A stretch of 64,000 nucleotides of DNA from Prostheceraeus crozeri (Eukaryota > Platyhelminthes > Polycladida > Euryleptidae), in NCBI GenBank assembly GCA_907163375.1, contig CAJQUW010007919.1, positions 62,001 to 126,000 of the forward strand, read 5' to 3'. Shown piece by piece: positions 23,900 through 36,602 of this stretch. The notes under the pieces are model-generated. The model saw only the letters and a program-made list of their open reading frames with translations. It searched no databases and had not been told where the DNA came from. Every line of letters begins with the position of its first letter. Positions within the stretch are counted from its first letter, which is position 1. The position numbers and the translations under genes are program-made.

Positions 23900-24530
23900 G
23901 AATCAGCAAGTGAATCCAATGTTTACGAGGAGAACAATATTTATAGCGACGAGACCTATCTTCATCTCGACGATTGCGTAAAGAAACAAAATTGTCGAAT
24001 CTGGGCCACAGACGATCCTCAAGCTATTACAACCCGACAAATGTGCGGTATGGTGTGGTAGAGTGATTAGGCCATATTTTTTGAAAATGAAAATGGAGTT
24101 GTTAATGTAAATGGCGATTGTCATCCAAGGATGATCAATGAGTTTCTTTGCCTCAACTTAAAACCTCAGATGAACAAGACTTATGGTTGCAACAAGATGG
24201 TGCAACTAAACATACTGCACGAGAAACCACACAGTTCATTAGAGAATAATTTCCTGATCGCCTTTTCTCCAGCAATGGCAATCATCGATGGATGGCCACC
24301 AGGATCATGTGTTTTGTCCCCATATGATTTCCATGATGATTTCTATCTGGGCTATGTGAAATCGCGGGCATATAAAAAACCAACAGGATTGCTCAATGAA
24401 AGCACGAGATCCGAGGTGTACTTGGTGGAATTACGTCAAACTTGTGTGAAAGAGTGATTGAACATTTCCTTCACAGAATAAGAGTATGCTGTGAGTGCAG
24501 AGGTGGCAGAGTATGGTGTTTTTCATAAGG
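23900..24530 (+). pseudogene. Tc1/mariner-type transposase remnant
   Basis: Plus-strand frames give KKQNCRIWATDDPQAI, then FFENENGVVNVNG (about 24080), INEFLCLNLKP and a QDGA-like region (CNKMVQLNILHEKPH). These are the order and wording of mariner-superfamily DD-E/D transposases around the second catalytic Asp. Several frame changes occur. The N-terminal part would lie before 13819, but little of it remains readable there. Confidence 0.75.
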
Positions 24531-24749
24531 GAATATACAGACTGTGGATGAAAAAATATCTTGTGAATGCAATATCAAACATATTTGATCCTTTTTTCGT
24601 ATTTCAATTAATTTCCTTGTAAACCGACAATTCAAATGAAGTTGCATACCTATGTAGATATTATAGGCAACAAATCAATAACATATCAGTAGCATTGTGG
24701 ATATGTCTATTGAATTAAATCCACTGCCCTTAACTGGACACCCTGTATT

Positions 24750-27660
24750 TGCTCATTGAAATCAGTTTTCTAGAATGGTTTTGCTCATTTGATTTTGCTA
24801 TTTAATCATCACAAGTATTTGTTTGGTCATTCGATCTAGTTTAATTTTCTTGATTTCAAAAAAATACTTGTGCATTTTTCAACACCATGATTTTCATTTT
24901 TCAATCTTGTGTCATCATATGTTTACTTGAGCAGATACACCGTTTTGCTTGCACTTGCCAAAGTATATGAAAAAACAAATAGAGATAGACAAACATTTCA
25001 TTACTCTCAAAAATGTGAAATGCGCTGTTGATGTGGACAATTTTGTGTCATTAGTAGTGCGCATGAGTAGGCCTACTAATGAAATTGACGGCCGTGAACC
25101 GCTTCCTAAGAGTCTCCTATAAGGCTCGTGTGAAAGATCTCATTGAGTTACATTGCTCCAATGTCAGACTTGGATTATCTATGTCACCGAAATCAAAAAT
25201 TCTTTGTGCAACCTAAGGGAAGATTTCGATCTGTTTTAAAAAATACATATAGTACGAATTAATAAAATAGTTATGAGTTTGATAGAACTTCTGTGTTCTC
25301 AATTGTCTTATTATTAAGTGAGATTTCATAATGTGTAGATATAGAACAATTGCATTATCGCATTGCAAAATTATGACGCAATCTTCGCTTGGGTAGTTAA
25401 AGTATTTTCTGATGCATCCACTCTCATGTCAAAGGTAATCCAAGTATATGGCGTTCAAGCAGTATAGTCTCAGTGTGCTATCTCTTTTGAGAGATGAGAG
25501 TTGACTTTTTGAGGTTTGCAATGCTGCAGATTTTGAGGTTCCCGCAATTTGTTGTATCAAGCATCTAGAATGGAGTTTTTCTATGCCCTCTCAGCTCTCA
25601 AGTGTGGTAGCACCTTCAATGAGACTTTTCACATGTGTTGAGAAGTGATTGAATTTGACTATAACAATGTGCAGCATGAAGTTCACTATCGTAAGCTTCA
25701 GTGGTAGTCGTGCGATCCACTGATGGCGCTAAAATGAATATGGTAAAACTCTGACTGTAAGTTATATTTCACTTTTTGATAAGTACTGAACGGCTATTTC
25801 TTTTCAAACTGCATGCATTGTTGCAGAAAATTCTTCAGTACTTATGAATCCACAGCTTAGCGAGAAACATGAATTCAGCATAATCGCTATGGTCTGTGGG
25901 CTTATATAAGCGGGCATGCGATATTTCAAAATTTAGAAAATTAAATCAGATAAAGCGACCAAGCGACCTAAATCTAATGACTGTTGTAGAGTAAGTGTCG
26001 TGGCGGATTTTTGATGCGTATTTGGCCAAATTCTTATATACATCGTCGATAAGAAGCATCATAATATCACATAAACATGATAGGAAATGACCTGAAGACA
26101 TTCCATGTCAAAAATTTTTACTCTAGACTTTTCACTCAGTAGTAGAAAACATAGAGAGTTTCATTTTAACAAAAGACTCCAATCCGCATCCCATTGGAAT
26201 AAAATGTGCCTTTCTTTGATCATGTCTGAATAGAGGAGGAACCAGGCAGAACTCGATGGACGTGCAGATTCGTAGTAGGCACAGGATATACGCACTCTGT
26301 GAAAGTTTCAGTTTCGGCCTCTTTCATTGTGGCTGCCGGACTGTGTAGTGTAGGTAATGTTGAATAAATGCTTATCACACGAAACAGGTCTAGCTATCCT
26401 TATTATTTGTTCGCATTGATCTTTTTTTGCCTGCTGCGTATTTCTGCATCGAATACAGCATTGTGTTCAATACGTTGAAAATATAAGATTACGTACAATT
26501 AGTCTCGATTGATGATTTGTCGACTACAAAATTTGTCATGAAATTGTGTTAGTAATTAAGTTATAGGACAGAGAGCGCTGAAAGAATTAGCTATCAGCGT
26601 TCAACGTCCTCCACCAGCCGATATTGTTCGTAGTGGTCATGTCGAACATACTGTAGTTTAAGTAATGTGAAGGAAGATCTTTCTTCATTCCAGTGGTGTG
26701 GAAGTATTGATTGTGGGATGAAGATATGTGATCGCTGTTTACTCTATCTACATGTACATCGAACGTGTTGTTGAGATTTTTCAAGAAATTGTCTATTAGC
26801 TTGTTCTAAGTTGTGATGCTATGCTCGCAGACTAGACATCAATAGATAAAGTTACTTCTTTTTCTTTTGACGCACTGCAAGTACATTTTTACATTTTATA
26901 CATATTAACTTTTCCAGATAGCCTCATCCACCGAAAGATGGGTATTCATGTGTTTGCGAGCCAAATGAATAGAATTTTGCGTATTTTCTTGCATTTCAAT
27001 ATGTTGTTGAATCGGCACAAAAAGATTGTAATTATTCTTGTTAACAGAGGTCATTTTGTTAAAGATGGTGCCACAGTACACATATCTTGTGTAAACATAT
27101 AAACGTGTCGCAATAGTTCAGAATTTTTTCATATAAGGAGTTTTTTTATCGTTGGTTGGTTTTCCTGCTGACGAAACTAAAATGTGACTCACTGGTGTCG
27201 AGATTTGTGTTTGATAATATGTGATTTTCGTTCGCCCATTGTTTTATGATAATTTTCAATTTGAGTGTTGTGAAAAAATTGACTTGGCCTGGCTTGCCTG
27301 TAGAAACGCTCATCAGTCCTGATATAAGGCCTACCTACAATAATATGATCATGTAAACTTCTGGAATATTTGTATATATTTTTTAGAATGTTGCACATCA
27401 TTTGGAATTATATGAAACCTTCATAATGAAAAAAAACTTGTGTACTAATACATCTGCTTTCTGTGTATCTCCTGATGGTCTCTCTGGAACCGTTTATTTT
27501 AGTCCACGTCTCTCAAGTGTCAATGATAAAAGCATCAGCGATTATTACATAGCTCGAAATAGACAAAAATTAATCGATGAGGTGGGAATGCTAGTTAATA
27601 TTTATAGGGAAACCTATTCAGTGAATCATTTCCAATAGCAAAACATTCGGTATCCGTAGT
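24750..27660. other. no gene seen
   Basis: AT-rich sequence without a supported gene, terminal repeats or RNA gene. Confidence 0.4.
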
Positions 27661-27804
27661 CTACTTATGTAGTGAAATCAGTAGTGCAGTCTCACATGCG
27701 AAATTGTACGTGGCCATGCATTTTGCAGGGAAGCGAGCCAATAGGAATGCAGAAAGTGCATGAACTCACGGCGTCATATCGGAGTAGGCAAAAACCAGTT
27801 CTGT

Positions 27805-28180
27805 CTTCCTCTAAAATTTTGTGGCTAAGAGATGACGTTAAAAGCTATTTAAAGGCCCGAAATTCACGCTTTCGCGCTTCCTCAGGGGCAACACAAGCTA
27901 AAACTACAAGTAAGACCGACAGCGTAAGGAGAGCCAACGTCACGGCCTCACTCGCCGCAAATTCGCCTGCAGTTGGTGACAATAGGGCGTGGCATGATAA
28001 TGTTTAACAGCCGCATTAGCTCGTGGTGAGTGTTGGCCACTCATACTTCCTGGTGTTCACTTTTGTTGCCAATGCTTCGTGGTGAGTTAGTGGCGACTTT
28101 GGTGGCGAGGCATTCGCAGTGTAGCAAAATTTCACGTTTTATCGTGCATGTATGTAAGAGCCGTCAAAAGGCGAATCGAT
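27805..28180 (+). other. GC-richer patch, possible LINE linker remnant
   Basis: Within an open frame at 27672-28007 the segment LWLRDDVKSYLKARNSRFRA recalls the region between endonuclease and reverse transcriptase in L2/RTE-type LINEs, where a PW-x-DD-(I/V)K-x-ARN motif is common. No flanking LINE domain is recognisable and the match is short. Base composition shifts to higher G+C from 27790 to 28180, including GTGG-rich stretches. Alternative: a stray exon of unknown function. Confidence 0.25.
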
Positions 28181-28269
28181 CCATGATTCTCAAAATGATC
28201 TCAGTTCTCACCGCCAGTAAACTTAATGAATTAACTCAAAAAACACAAACTGTCGTCCAATAGATTTCA

Positions 28270-31200
28270 TATTCAAAGTTCAAGCGGTTCAGAATGATGT
28301 GAACATTTCACATTTCGTTGTCATAAAAAGTTAAAATATATAAAAAGTTATCTTGCTTACTGAAATTAGTTCATGCTGAAAATATGAAAATTGTTAGAAT
28401 TTTTGTTTGGTACAGAATCCATCTGACAAGTGAATGTCTCAACATCTGACCCGCATGCATTTCAAATACAAAGTCGATTCGACATCTGATTGTGACAATT
28501 GGTGAACCGTGCTGACATGAGAATTTTGTGTTTGACGTGCTTTAAAATGGAACATATCAACTTATGGGGATATATTCTCAATTTATAAACATAAAATATA
28601 TTCAACAAATACAATTTGATATTTTGTTGATTAAGTCATAGTATTATCAAAAGGCATTCTAAATAGCGCAATGAGGTTAAGTTCAATATGACAATTTCGC
28701 TTGAATCAGTCAAGTTATAGGCTTCGATTATCAGATCTAGTAGCCCATCTATTTTTTAAAGTTGTTCAATATTTAGTTAAGTCATTTTTTTCGGAAAACA
28801 TAATTGCAATTCCCAATTGGAAGTACATGTAAAGAAGACAAATCTAATGCATATTTCATTTTAACAAAAGGAGATTATAAGAACCTGTTTGGTGGTCGAG
28901 TTTCAATCATGAAACTCAGCTTGTCTCTCTTTACTCTAAATGTTTCGGAAAGAGGAATGTACATTTTTTCAAGACTTTGTCTGACATGACGTGAATCGTA
29001 TCGACGTCATCCGGAAGCATTTCGTGCACCATAGCTCTCATCTGTTTTCTAATTCATATATATTAATGGAGTGAGTGTCAAAATCCGGATTTTTTAAAAT
29101 TGGTGATAGCTATCAAAACACTTTACAAAACAAAAGAGGTTAAATATCTTATGAAAATGAATTAATCAAAAGGCTTAATTTTAAATGTGCGTAGTCGAAT
29201 TAGTTCAAGAAAGGGTTTGTAAGAAAAGTCGGTCTTTAGGTATCTGCGGTTTCGAATAGATCTTCCTCAATATTCGAAAACCGGTTTTTGAAAAGCAAAA
29301 AACTGCCGGTTTCCAAAATCCTAGAACAAGATATATACACTTTTCTGTTTTATGAATATTTCTGGAAGGTAAGTTGTGCAGTGCTACAGATGTGAATACA
29401 CCGGAACATGCACATGTACATTCAAAGTTACATCCCATTTAGTTTTCAAATCATGCTTTCAGAAGATTAAAATTCGCAGTCAACTGCGGAACATAGTTAC
29501 AAATGTATACGATTTGCCGGTGCAGTTAAACTGAGATATAGCTTATATCATATTTTTCTTTTAAAATACGAAAGTGGTAATATTTGTAGCTCATGTTTAA
29601 ATGTTTGTATCATGTTTACGATTGATCTTCGGTTGTAAGGCCTTAATGAGGCGAGCTTTGGTCGCTAGCCGAATGTCAAGCAAATAGCAACTGTAGTCGT
29701 AAGTCATATTAGAAAGACAACCTTGAACAAGTAGACCGTTCCATGTACATTAAAATAAACATACGAGTGGCACTTGTAACCGAAAATTGAATAAACTGAT
29801 AAAACAATATTACCTGCCCATAAGACTGATAAGTATAGCGGGACCTAACATAGGAAGTGCTATCAATAGGCGAACTGAGAAGATAGAACATCACATCTGT
29901 ATTCTTTGCTCGATGTTATCGAATAATTTTAATACTTGCATCGTCAACGATCTTCTCTTGCTCCAACGGGCAGTTTCACTACCGTCGCAAAAGCGTAAAG
30001 TGTGCAAAATTCCTCTAGCTTGTAGAACATAATAACACAAAATGCTTTGCCGTTCACTGTACAAGTACATGTAGCTGCAGTGTATACAACAAACCCACGA
30101 AGTTCATGATCACATCGAAGTTCATGTATCCTGTATTCTAACTCGGTATCCAAGGGACCAATCCTTCCTCCCAGGGGTCAAGGAAGACTTCTCAGTACGG
30201 TGCTGTGTTATCTCTCAGTGACATATAAAGTCTACTCTACATCAAATGTGACTAAATTTGATAAAATTTGAGGATCTCTCTCTCTCCCTCTTATATTATA
30301 GTAATATTTATTACTAATTATAGTAATCAAAATACATTTCTTGAAACAGTATTGTCTCCATGTATCTAAATTTACTACGCATAGATTTCATACTCCTTCT
30401 AACATTAACAACTAGTTTGGATTGTATTTGTAGAAAGCTAAGGATCTGCAGGGTAATTTACAAAATATTAGCCTATAGAGCGTGTGGCCTTTCCCTAGAA
30501 CACTATTTGCCGTCAAAGTTTGATTATTATGGTCTATTTGGGTGAAATACCAACAAGCTTCTTAAAAATGTCAATTTTTTATTTCTTAATTGCAATATCT
30601 ATGACAAAGAATCAGACGTTCAGCAAAATTCAAGGCTTCATGAGAATCAGATTAAGTCAAGTGTGTATTGGTGCGCTCAATTTGAAGTTATATGGAGTTG
30701 AATATAAATTACCGACAACTTACCTGTAAGGTAATGGTAAATTACCGGTAATGTAACTTAAAATTATTTACCAGTAATTTTTAAACACTGGTCTCGATGC
30801 ATGAGGCGAAGTTTGTGTTAAAGGCGGTTTGCATGTGTATCACACAACGATTACATGCTTATGGGATTCAAGGATAAACAGGATCTGTTTACTTGTGGGA
30901 ATCGAAAATGCAAGGATTGATGTACAGGATTGGCTTACATGTGCGGATCGCAAAAAGCATACTGTATTTATTGTTGGTATGAATTTCATGACAGGATTAG
31001 TTTACATGTGGGAATCGCAACATTTGAATGATGTCTGAATTATCTTTGTGACATATCCTTCAAGACATGTAATTACCTATTAAGTACCCGGTATTTTGTC
31101 AGCCACTATGTGTGGGACCCCGCTCGTCTGGGTTTGAGTGTTCAGATTAGGGGTCGAAACACAACTAGACGAGTACCTGCTGATGACTGACGGATTGCAG

Positions 31201-32640
31201 TATTATGTTTTATATCCCTTAATCGGTAGCTGAATTAGTGGTCGATGTATATTGTGTTTCAAATGAAGAACAAATGACAAACTGTGGGATTACATGAAAT
31301 ATTATAGACGGATTAGGAAACTGGCGATAACAAATTCAAGTGAAGAAATAGTATTTTCCATGTGTAGTCATTGGTATAGTGTGCATAGTTTCACTGCTTT
31401 CGGTGTAGTAGAGTGTCATTGTAGTTCTATTGTTAGCCTCCTTTATCCACTATTACCATTATCAACCATGTATAGGGTCAGATATATTGTAGCATTAGTT
31501 CACTTGTAATCGGTGTAGTAGCATCATTGTATTTCCATGTTTTACCGTCACTTTTCCAATTTTTATCCATCGGTCTCCTGTTGTTTCATAATATCCATTT
31601 TTAATTTCCTTAACCTCTGATGACCATTGTCTTATTCTATTCCACTACCAGCATCTGTAGTCGGTAAGGTATATTGGACGTCTGTTTTGAAAGTATATGC
31701 GACAGTGCTTGGAATCTATGGTCTTATTAACAGTAAGAATGAGTAGTGTTGCAAGTCCTAAGATTTCTATTTTTACCAGATATTGTGCCAAAAATGAACA
31801 ATTTTAATTCATTGCCACGAGAAAGCCCCATTGAGTTCTATTAAGAACTGATTAATATAATGGTTGCAGTACACTGTAAACTGTAGGGCACGAAATTTCG
31901 CTTGAATTAGGCACGAAATTTAGGCATCAATTCTAACCAACACAAGGCACGAGTAGACACGAAGTTCGTAGTGCCGAGTTCGTGCCCATTGATTTTTCTT
32001 TCGATTTCATTGGATGAACAAATATTTGGTTTGGTGCCTATTAGAGCCTAGTGGCGCCTGCTGGTGCCTCGAGGCACTAGAAAGGCACTAACTATGCGCT
32101 AGCTGGCATGGAAGTTCGGCTTCGTGCCCTGCAGTTTGCAGTGTAGTATTCATTGCATGTGTGCACTTACGGATTGGAGAGCGCCATCAGTCATCATAAG
32201 GACTACTTCAATCAATAATTAAAATTAGTTAGATTATATTCTAGCATAAATGGCTTGCTGGAATGATTTTCATCATCGTATGAGAATTGCTAAAATGATT
32301 TCATTCAAAGGTGATGACTTTGGATAAGTGGTACATATGTTTCATTAGTAAAATGCCTGCAATGACGAAACTAATTTTAGAGTTTCCACTCCATGATAAA
32401 AGGCTCTTGAAGTTTAAATCATGAGAATTGCTTCACAGCAATCAATGTTGACATGCTTCCATTCTTTTGTTGATGACTTTCAAAAACATTAATTATTTTT
32501 AATTTGTGAGCTTGAGAAGTCTTGAGAATTTGTGAGTGCAATTCAAATAACCAAAATCCAAAGGTTTCAAGAATCAATTCACAAGAATGCAACTCAACTT
32601 GACAATTAAAACAAAACGTAAACGCACTGAAATCATTATG
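28270..32640. other. no gene seen; short tandem and palindromic patches only
   Basis: Contains a palindromic TTACC/GGTAA-rich patch at about 30703-30780 and a weak repeat of AGGAT..TTTACATGTGGGAATCG at about 30882, 30928 and 30995. It also contains the inverted-repeat element listed at 31872. No protein-coding frame is convincing. Confidence 0.4.
31872..32143. mobile_element. TA-flanked miniature element with CACTGTAAAC ends
   Basis: The left end CACTGTAAACTGTAGGGCAC and the right end, read inward CACTGCAAACTGCAGGGCAC, are flanked by TA at 31870-31871 and 32144-32145. Length is 272 bp. The interior is rich in GGCAC/GTGCC repeats (at least ten) and non-coding. Confidence 0.88.
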
Positions 32641-32655
32641 TAGTGTCCTCTCAGA

Positions 32656-32829
32656 ATGAAAGTCACAATCATCATCTGCTATATTTTTACTTGGATAGAC
32701 ATCACAACGGCTGATCTTTCAACTGCAAGATACATATTGAAAAATCCAAATCTTTGCTCGACTTTTGAGGTCAAATCCTTTATTTTAACTCGCAAATATG
32801 ACTGTGCGATGACATGTTTGAGAGCTCAG
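32656..32829 (+). CDS. exon 1 of secreted PAN/apple plus C-type-lectin-like protein
   Basis: The ATG at 32656 opens a hydrophobic signal peptide (MKVTIIICYIFTWIDITTA). The start of a PAN/apple domain follows, with Cys34 and the CxxxC pair Cys50 and Cys54 (KYDCAMTCLRAQ). The exon ends after codon 58 at CAG|GTAAGG, a consensus donor at 32830. It joins in phase 0 to the exon at 44415, which supplies the remaining PAN cysteines. The intron would be about 11.6 kb and is filled with transposons. No promoter is evident. Upstream sequence ending CTCAG at 32655 could also be an acceptor for a 5' untranslated exon. A likely secreted or cell-surface recognition protein. Confidence 0.65.
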
Positions 32830-32906
32830 GTAAGGCAGAGTTGAATTTATTAAATTTTTCTATTATGTAATGTCAAGCATGGATTTTATGCATTCGTTTC
32901 TTTTAA

Positions 32907-33308
32907 CCCTTTCAGTCCTGTAGTATCATATACGTGTATGATATATATGGATAATTTTGAATTCTAAGCATCAAAAATCCAAATTACTTTTACTGTTACT
33001 TTACGTTTACTTTTACGTTTACTGCTATACACTATTGATGAGATATATCTGATTTAGGAGCTGACTTCACAAAAATGCTCAGAGCTAATCAAAATTCCGA
33101 AAAATTGATTTTCAGGAGAAAAATGATGTCCATATGCTAATTTTTTCAAGGTCACATAAGAGTCATAGGAGTTAAAAAATCACTACGGTACAATGCTCAC
33201 CCTATTTGGTATGCATATGAACAGGGAAAAATATTATACCTTTCATTTACCCTGTAAAATTTGAATTTGCTTCCATGTATCATGTATGATACATCCGGAC
33301 TGAACGGG
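32907..33308. mobile_element. TTAA-type miniature element with TGTATCAT palindromes
   Basis: The left end CCCTTTCAGTCCTGTAGTATC is preceded by TTAA (32903-32906). The right end read inward is CCCGTTCAGTCCGGATGTATC, with the right TTAA mutated to TAAA. Near-palindromes ATCATATACGTGTATGAT (32925-32942) and ATGTATCATGTATGATACAT (33275-33294) sit just inside the ends. Length is 402 bp, non-coding. A shorter relative lies at 35989-36153. Confidence 0.75.
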
Positions 33309-33639
33309 TAAAATAATTCACAGATATCACCTCATATTCAAAACTCATTGAAGCACTCTTGCTCGATAACCTTAGCTTTGAAGAGTGATGGAATGCATTG
33401 TAGTGGATAGCTATGACGCTTCCTGTGACGTCAGAATATCATAGCTAGAAAGCTCTCTGTGGCATCGATTGGCTGCTTTCCGAATGAAATGCATGGGTAG
33501 GTGCTATTTGAAAGAAGACTGTTTCAAGACAAGGACTATTTGAATTACAGACGTATGAGCCTTTCCAATTCAATTGCGATGGATTGTGATGTGGAGTATG
33601 CATGAAATAGATTCGGTCGACAGGTACGCACATTCGTTG

Positions 33640-34100
33640 TTATTCCTGATGCAAAAATAAATGCATGGATTAATTGCAAAAGAGACTGTGATCAGTGTGA
33701 AGTACCGTCTAAAGATCGACTTGATCTGTTGGCTTTCCCCTCGAAAGAGTCGACTCGTTGAGCATTTTGGGGAAGGCAAGGAATTGACTAATGGACAACA
33801 CCGAGAAAGCGTGGTCGACCAAGCATGAGTGGCGAAGACGAATGCGATGAAAGATACATCAAATGCAGAAGGCACTCGAGCCTCACATCTCATATCGACA
33901 CAAGGACTGATAAATTTGCTCACTTGTCCCGACATGGTCACAGTAAACAATAGAAGTCGCTGCAAAATGTGTCACGCTTTGACACAAAACAGGTGTGAGA
34001 AATGTAACATATTTTTGTGCATAAGACCGAGTCGAAATTGTCTCAAAAACTTTCATCAATCTTCCAACTCTGGTGAAAATTGCTCAATCTTTTCATAGAC
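33640..34100 (+). pseudogene. piggyBac-type transposase C-terminal fragment
   Basis: Plus-strand frames read INAWINCKRDCDQC, then RLDLLAFPSKES, a basic RKRGRPSMSGED block, and a terminal zinc-binding motif RCKMCHALTQNRCEKCNIFLC with NCLKNFH (33960-34060). This is the C-terminus of the PGBD4-like branch of piggyBac transposases, different from the CYMC type at 14192. The catalytic core is absent and frames change at least twice. Confidence 0.65.
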
Positions 34101-34481
34101 TTTTTTGATTGGATGTTGTTTTATATTTTCAAAAGATTATGCCATTGGGTATTGTTAAATATGTCTGTATCTAGTCAATGCAATAAAAAAATTAACATTT
34201 TATATGTTAATCCATTGACATAGATTTTAGCATTGAATAAATTGAAACCGTTCAACATTAGATATTCAACATTACTTTTTACCATCACTTTTAGCTAAAT
34301 GTCGTTGATAAGTTTCACTTCCATGTCAAAGACATTCATTTCATGGATATCTTCGTCACATATCTCTGAAAACCTATGGCCTGATTCATTGATATGATCT
34401 GCTTTGAATGTAATTTGCGTGGTTGATCGTGATGTCTATGTTCAACAACAGCAATGTTAATGCTTCGCTCGCTTTATATTT

Positions 34482-34771
34482 TTAAACTATGCCAGTTTAT
34501 CTAGTAATGTATTTCTTGCTATCTAGAGATCTCATTAAATCCCGTAATATCCCTGTCCCTGTTAAAACGAGGGGCAAATTAACTACGCATAGAAATCCCT
34601 CATATTGAAAAGAAGTGCATAGATAACAAAATATAATCAAATAAGTCAAATAATCAAACCGAATAGAGATCAACTATAACATTGTTAATCTGTCCCTCCC
34701 CGAATAGAGATCAACTATAACATTGTTAATTTGTCCCTACCCGAATATAGATAAACTGGCATAGTTTAAAA
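34482..34771. mobile_element. miniature inverted-repeat element with internal 43-bp tandem repeats
   Basis: TTTAAACTATGCCAGTTTATC at about 34482 and its inverted partner at about 34748-34771 form the ends. Inside the right half a unit of about 43 bp beginning CCGAATAGAGATCAACTATA repeats just over two times (34658-34750). Non-coding. The target duplication is uncertain because the flanks are T/A runs. Confidence 0.7.
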
Positions 34772-34773
34772 CG

Positions 34774-34913
34774 GTTAAAGGAGTTTCATTGATATTTGCT
34801 GAGATATCTCGGCCAATTATCTGTCAAAATTCCCTCGGGCTATGCCGTCGGGAATTTTAACAGATAATTGTCCTCATTATTTCAGAAAATATCAATGAAA
34901 CCTCCTTTAACCA
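34774..34913. repeat. 140-bp palindromic miniature element
   Basis: GGTTAAAGGAG(G)TTTCATTG reads inward from both ends and the two 68-bp halves are about 85% complementary with almost no loop. It directly abuts the preceding element. Confidence 0.8.
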
Positions 34914-34988
34914 TTACTTAATGTCGAATAGACATCGTATTAACATTGCTATATTAACAACACAAAGGAGGAGGAATATAGACTTTTA

Positions 34989-35880
34989 CAGTACGCGACA
35001 GCAAGTTGGAAACTTGGCATAAATCTACGGACACGTACATTTTTCAACACCTTCCAAATTTTTTTGCTATCAGGAAATATTGATAAATTTATAATCATCT
35101 GAAAGAGAATTTTCGGATCTATCAATTGAATGTTGTTGAACTAATTGTTTTTGAAATTGGTGGTTCCTAGAGGCCCATAAACCCGAAAGCCCCAAATTTT
35201 CTTTGACTTGTTTTGACAAGCACATAAATCAATTTGGAACATTCTCCTTGTGATATTCAAGACCGTCACAAAATAGGCTGTCAGAAAATATATAGTTTGA
35301 CAGTGTTTTCTTGAAGTTTATAGGCAATATTTTGAAAGTAGTATAGGTAGAAAATGTTGCGATTTTTTCATTTTCAGAATATTTCTGCGAAGGGCCTTAA
35401 ATTTGCCCAACAAAAGCAGAAAACACTAGTTTTGAGGTAAACAAATGCCACCAATTAGTTAACAGCGTTATTTCTGTCATTATCGCAGCACATTCTGAAA
35501 ATGAAAAAATCGCCACATTTTCTATCTATACTACTTTCAAAATATTGCCTATAAACTTCAAGAAAACACTGTCAAACTATATATTTTCTGAAAGCCTATT
35601 TTGTGACGGTTTTGAATATCACAAGGAGAATGTTTCAAATTGATTTATGTGCTTGTCAAAACAAATCAAAGAAAATTTTGGATTTTGGGTTTATGGGCCT
35701 CTAGGAACCACCAATTTTAAAAGAAATTAATTCAATAACATTCAAGTGATAGATTCGAATATTCTCTTTCAGATGATTATAAATTTGTCGATATTTCCTG
35801 ATAGCAAAAAAATTTGGAAGGTGTTGTAATGTACGTGTCCGTAGATTTATGCCAACTTTCTAACTTGCTGTCGCGCACTG
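34989..35880. mobile_element. giant foldback transposon, about 400-bp arms
   Basis: The ends CAGTACGCGACAGCAAGTT (left) and CAGTGCGCGACAGCAAGTT (right, read inward) are flanked by TA at 34987-34988 and 35881-35882. Almost the whole 892 bp is one inverted repeat: about 400-bp arms at roughly 93-95% identity around a spacer of about 90 bp near 35390-35475. No gene. Transcribed, it would form a very long hairpin RNA inside the intron of the PAN/lectin-like gene. Confidence 0.9.
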
Positions 35881-35988
35881 TACTTGTGAAGTAAGATATC
35901 TCTAAGTTACAAGCAAACAACTTTGTACCCGATACAGTTAAAGATACTTTTAAGACCGATTGTATCATAAATGATGCATACTGCATTT

Positions 35989-36153
35989 AACCGCTAAGTC
36001 CGGATGTATCATATATGATACATGGTGCCAAACTGCAGTCAAAATCGAAAATAACAGATGTAAGCTGCGCTATGCAACAGTTGGTGTATTTTCAGGTAAT
36101 TGGAAGCAAAAAATATTTTTTAAAAAAAATTACAGTGCCAGACTGAACGAGTA
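35989..36153. mobile_element. short TTAA-type element with perfect 20-bp palindrome
   Basis: TTTAACCGCTAAGTCCGG opens it, a perfect palindrome ATGTATCATATATGATACAT sits at 36004-36023, and a CAGACTGAACGAGTAA right end closes it. The layout and the ends match the element at 32907-33308, which is longer. Probably a deleted relative. Confidence 0.6.
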
Positions 36154-36602
36154 AGTCATAAGAACGAGACATTTGTAAAGATAGAAAAATGCAAAAATGC
36201 ATGAAAAGCACTGTTTACGTTCAAATTTCAAAATGCTATTTATAGTACTCAAGTAAACGTAGAATATTACACTCACGACACTCATGCTTGAGTAAAAGTT
36301 TGCAAAATACTGTAGTTGTAATGAACAATTTTTGAAGAGTCAAAATATACACAGATTCATAAAGAATGAATATAATGAAAATACAAATTTCAGATTTGAT
36401 TTTTTGGTATGAAGGTCTTTAAATTATGCACCAGTGATCTGGAGCGAAGCTGGGAGCAGGAGGCAAATCGGGCGGAGTGGAGCGAACGATTTTGAACTGA
36501 TCAGAACATCCTTGATCTCGTGAAAGTATGAAGTCATTAACATGTCAAACAAAGTAACGCCTTATCCTATAGTAAGAAGTCCAAAAGCACCTGAGGTTAC
36601 TA

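Larger units (their letters stand above)
13459..24745 (+). mobile_element. Tc1/mariner-type transposon split by nested insertions
   Basis: The left end, CAGGGTGACCAGTTAAG from 13459, and the right end, read inward CAGGGTGTCCAGTTAAG from 24745, form inverted repeats that stay similar for over 100 bp. They are flanked by TA at 13457-13458 and 24746-24747. The element's own DNA is only 13459-13822 and 23896-24745, about 1.2 kb, the normal size for the superfamily. Everything between is a younger insertion. The right part keeps transposase blocks on the plus strand. This is the oldest layer of the nest, with several frame breaks. Confidence 0.88.

Noticed and set aside
30703-30780. A palindromic TTACCGGTAA-rich patch as a regulatory site
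   Set aside because: Too AT-rich and irregular to distinguish from chance or a minisatellite remnant.
33570-33965. A 131-residue minus-strand frame
   Set aside because: It overlaps the piggyBac-type C-terminal fragment that reads sensibly on the plus strand. The minus frame has no recognisable motif.
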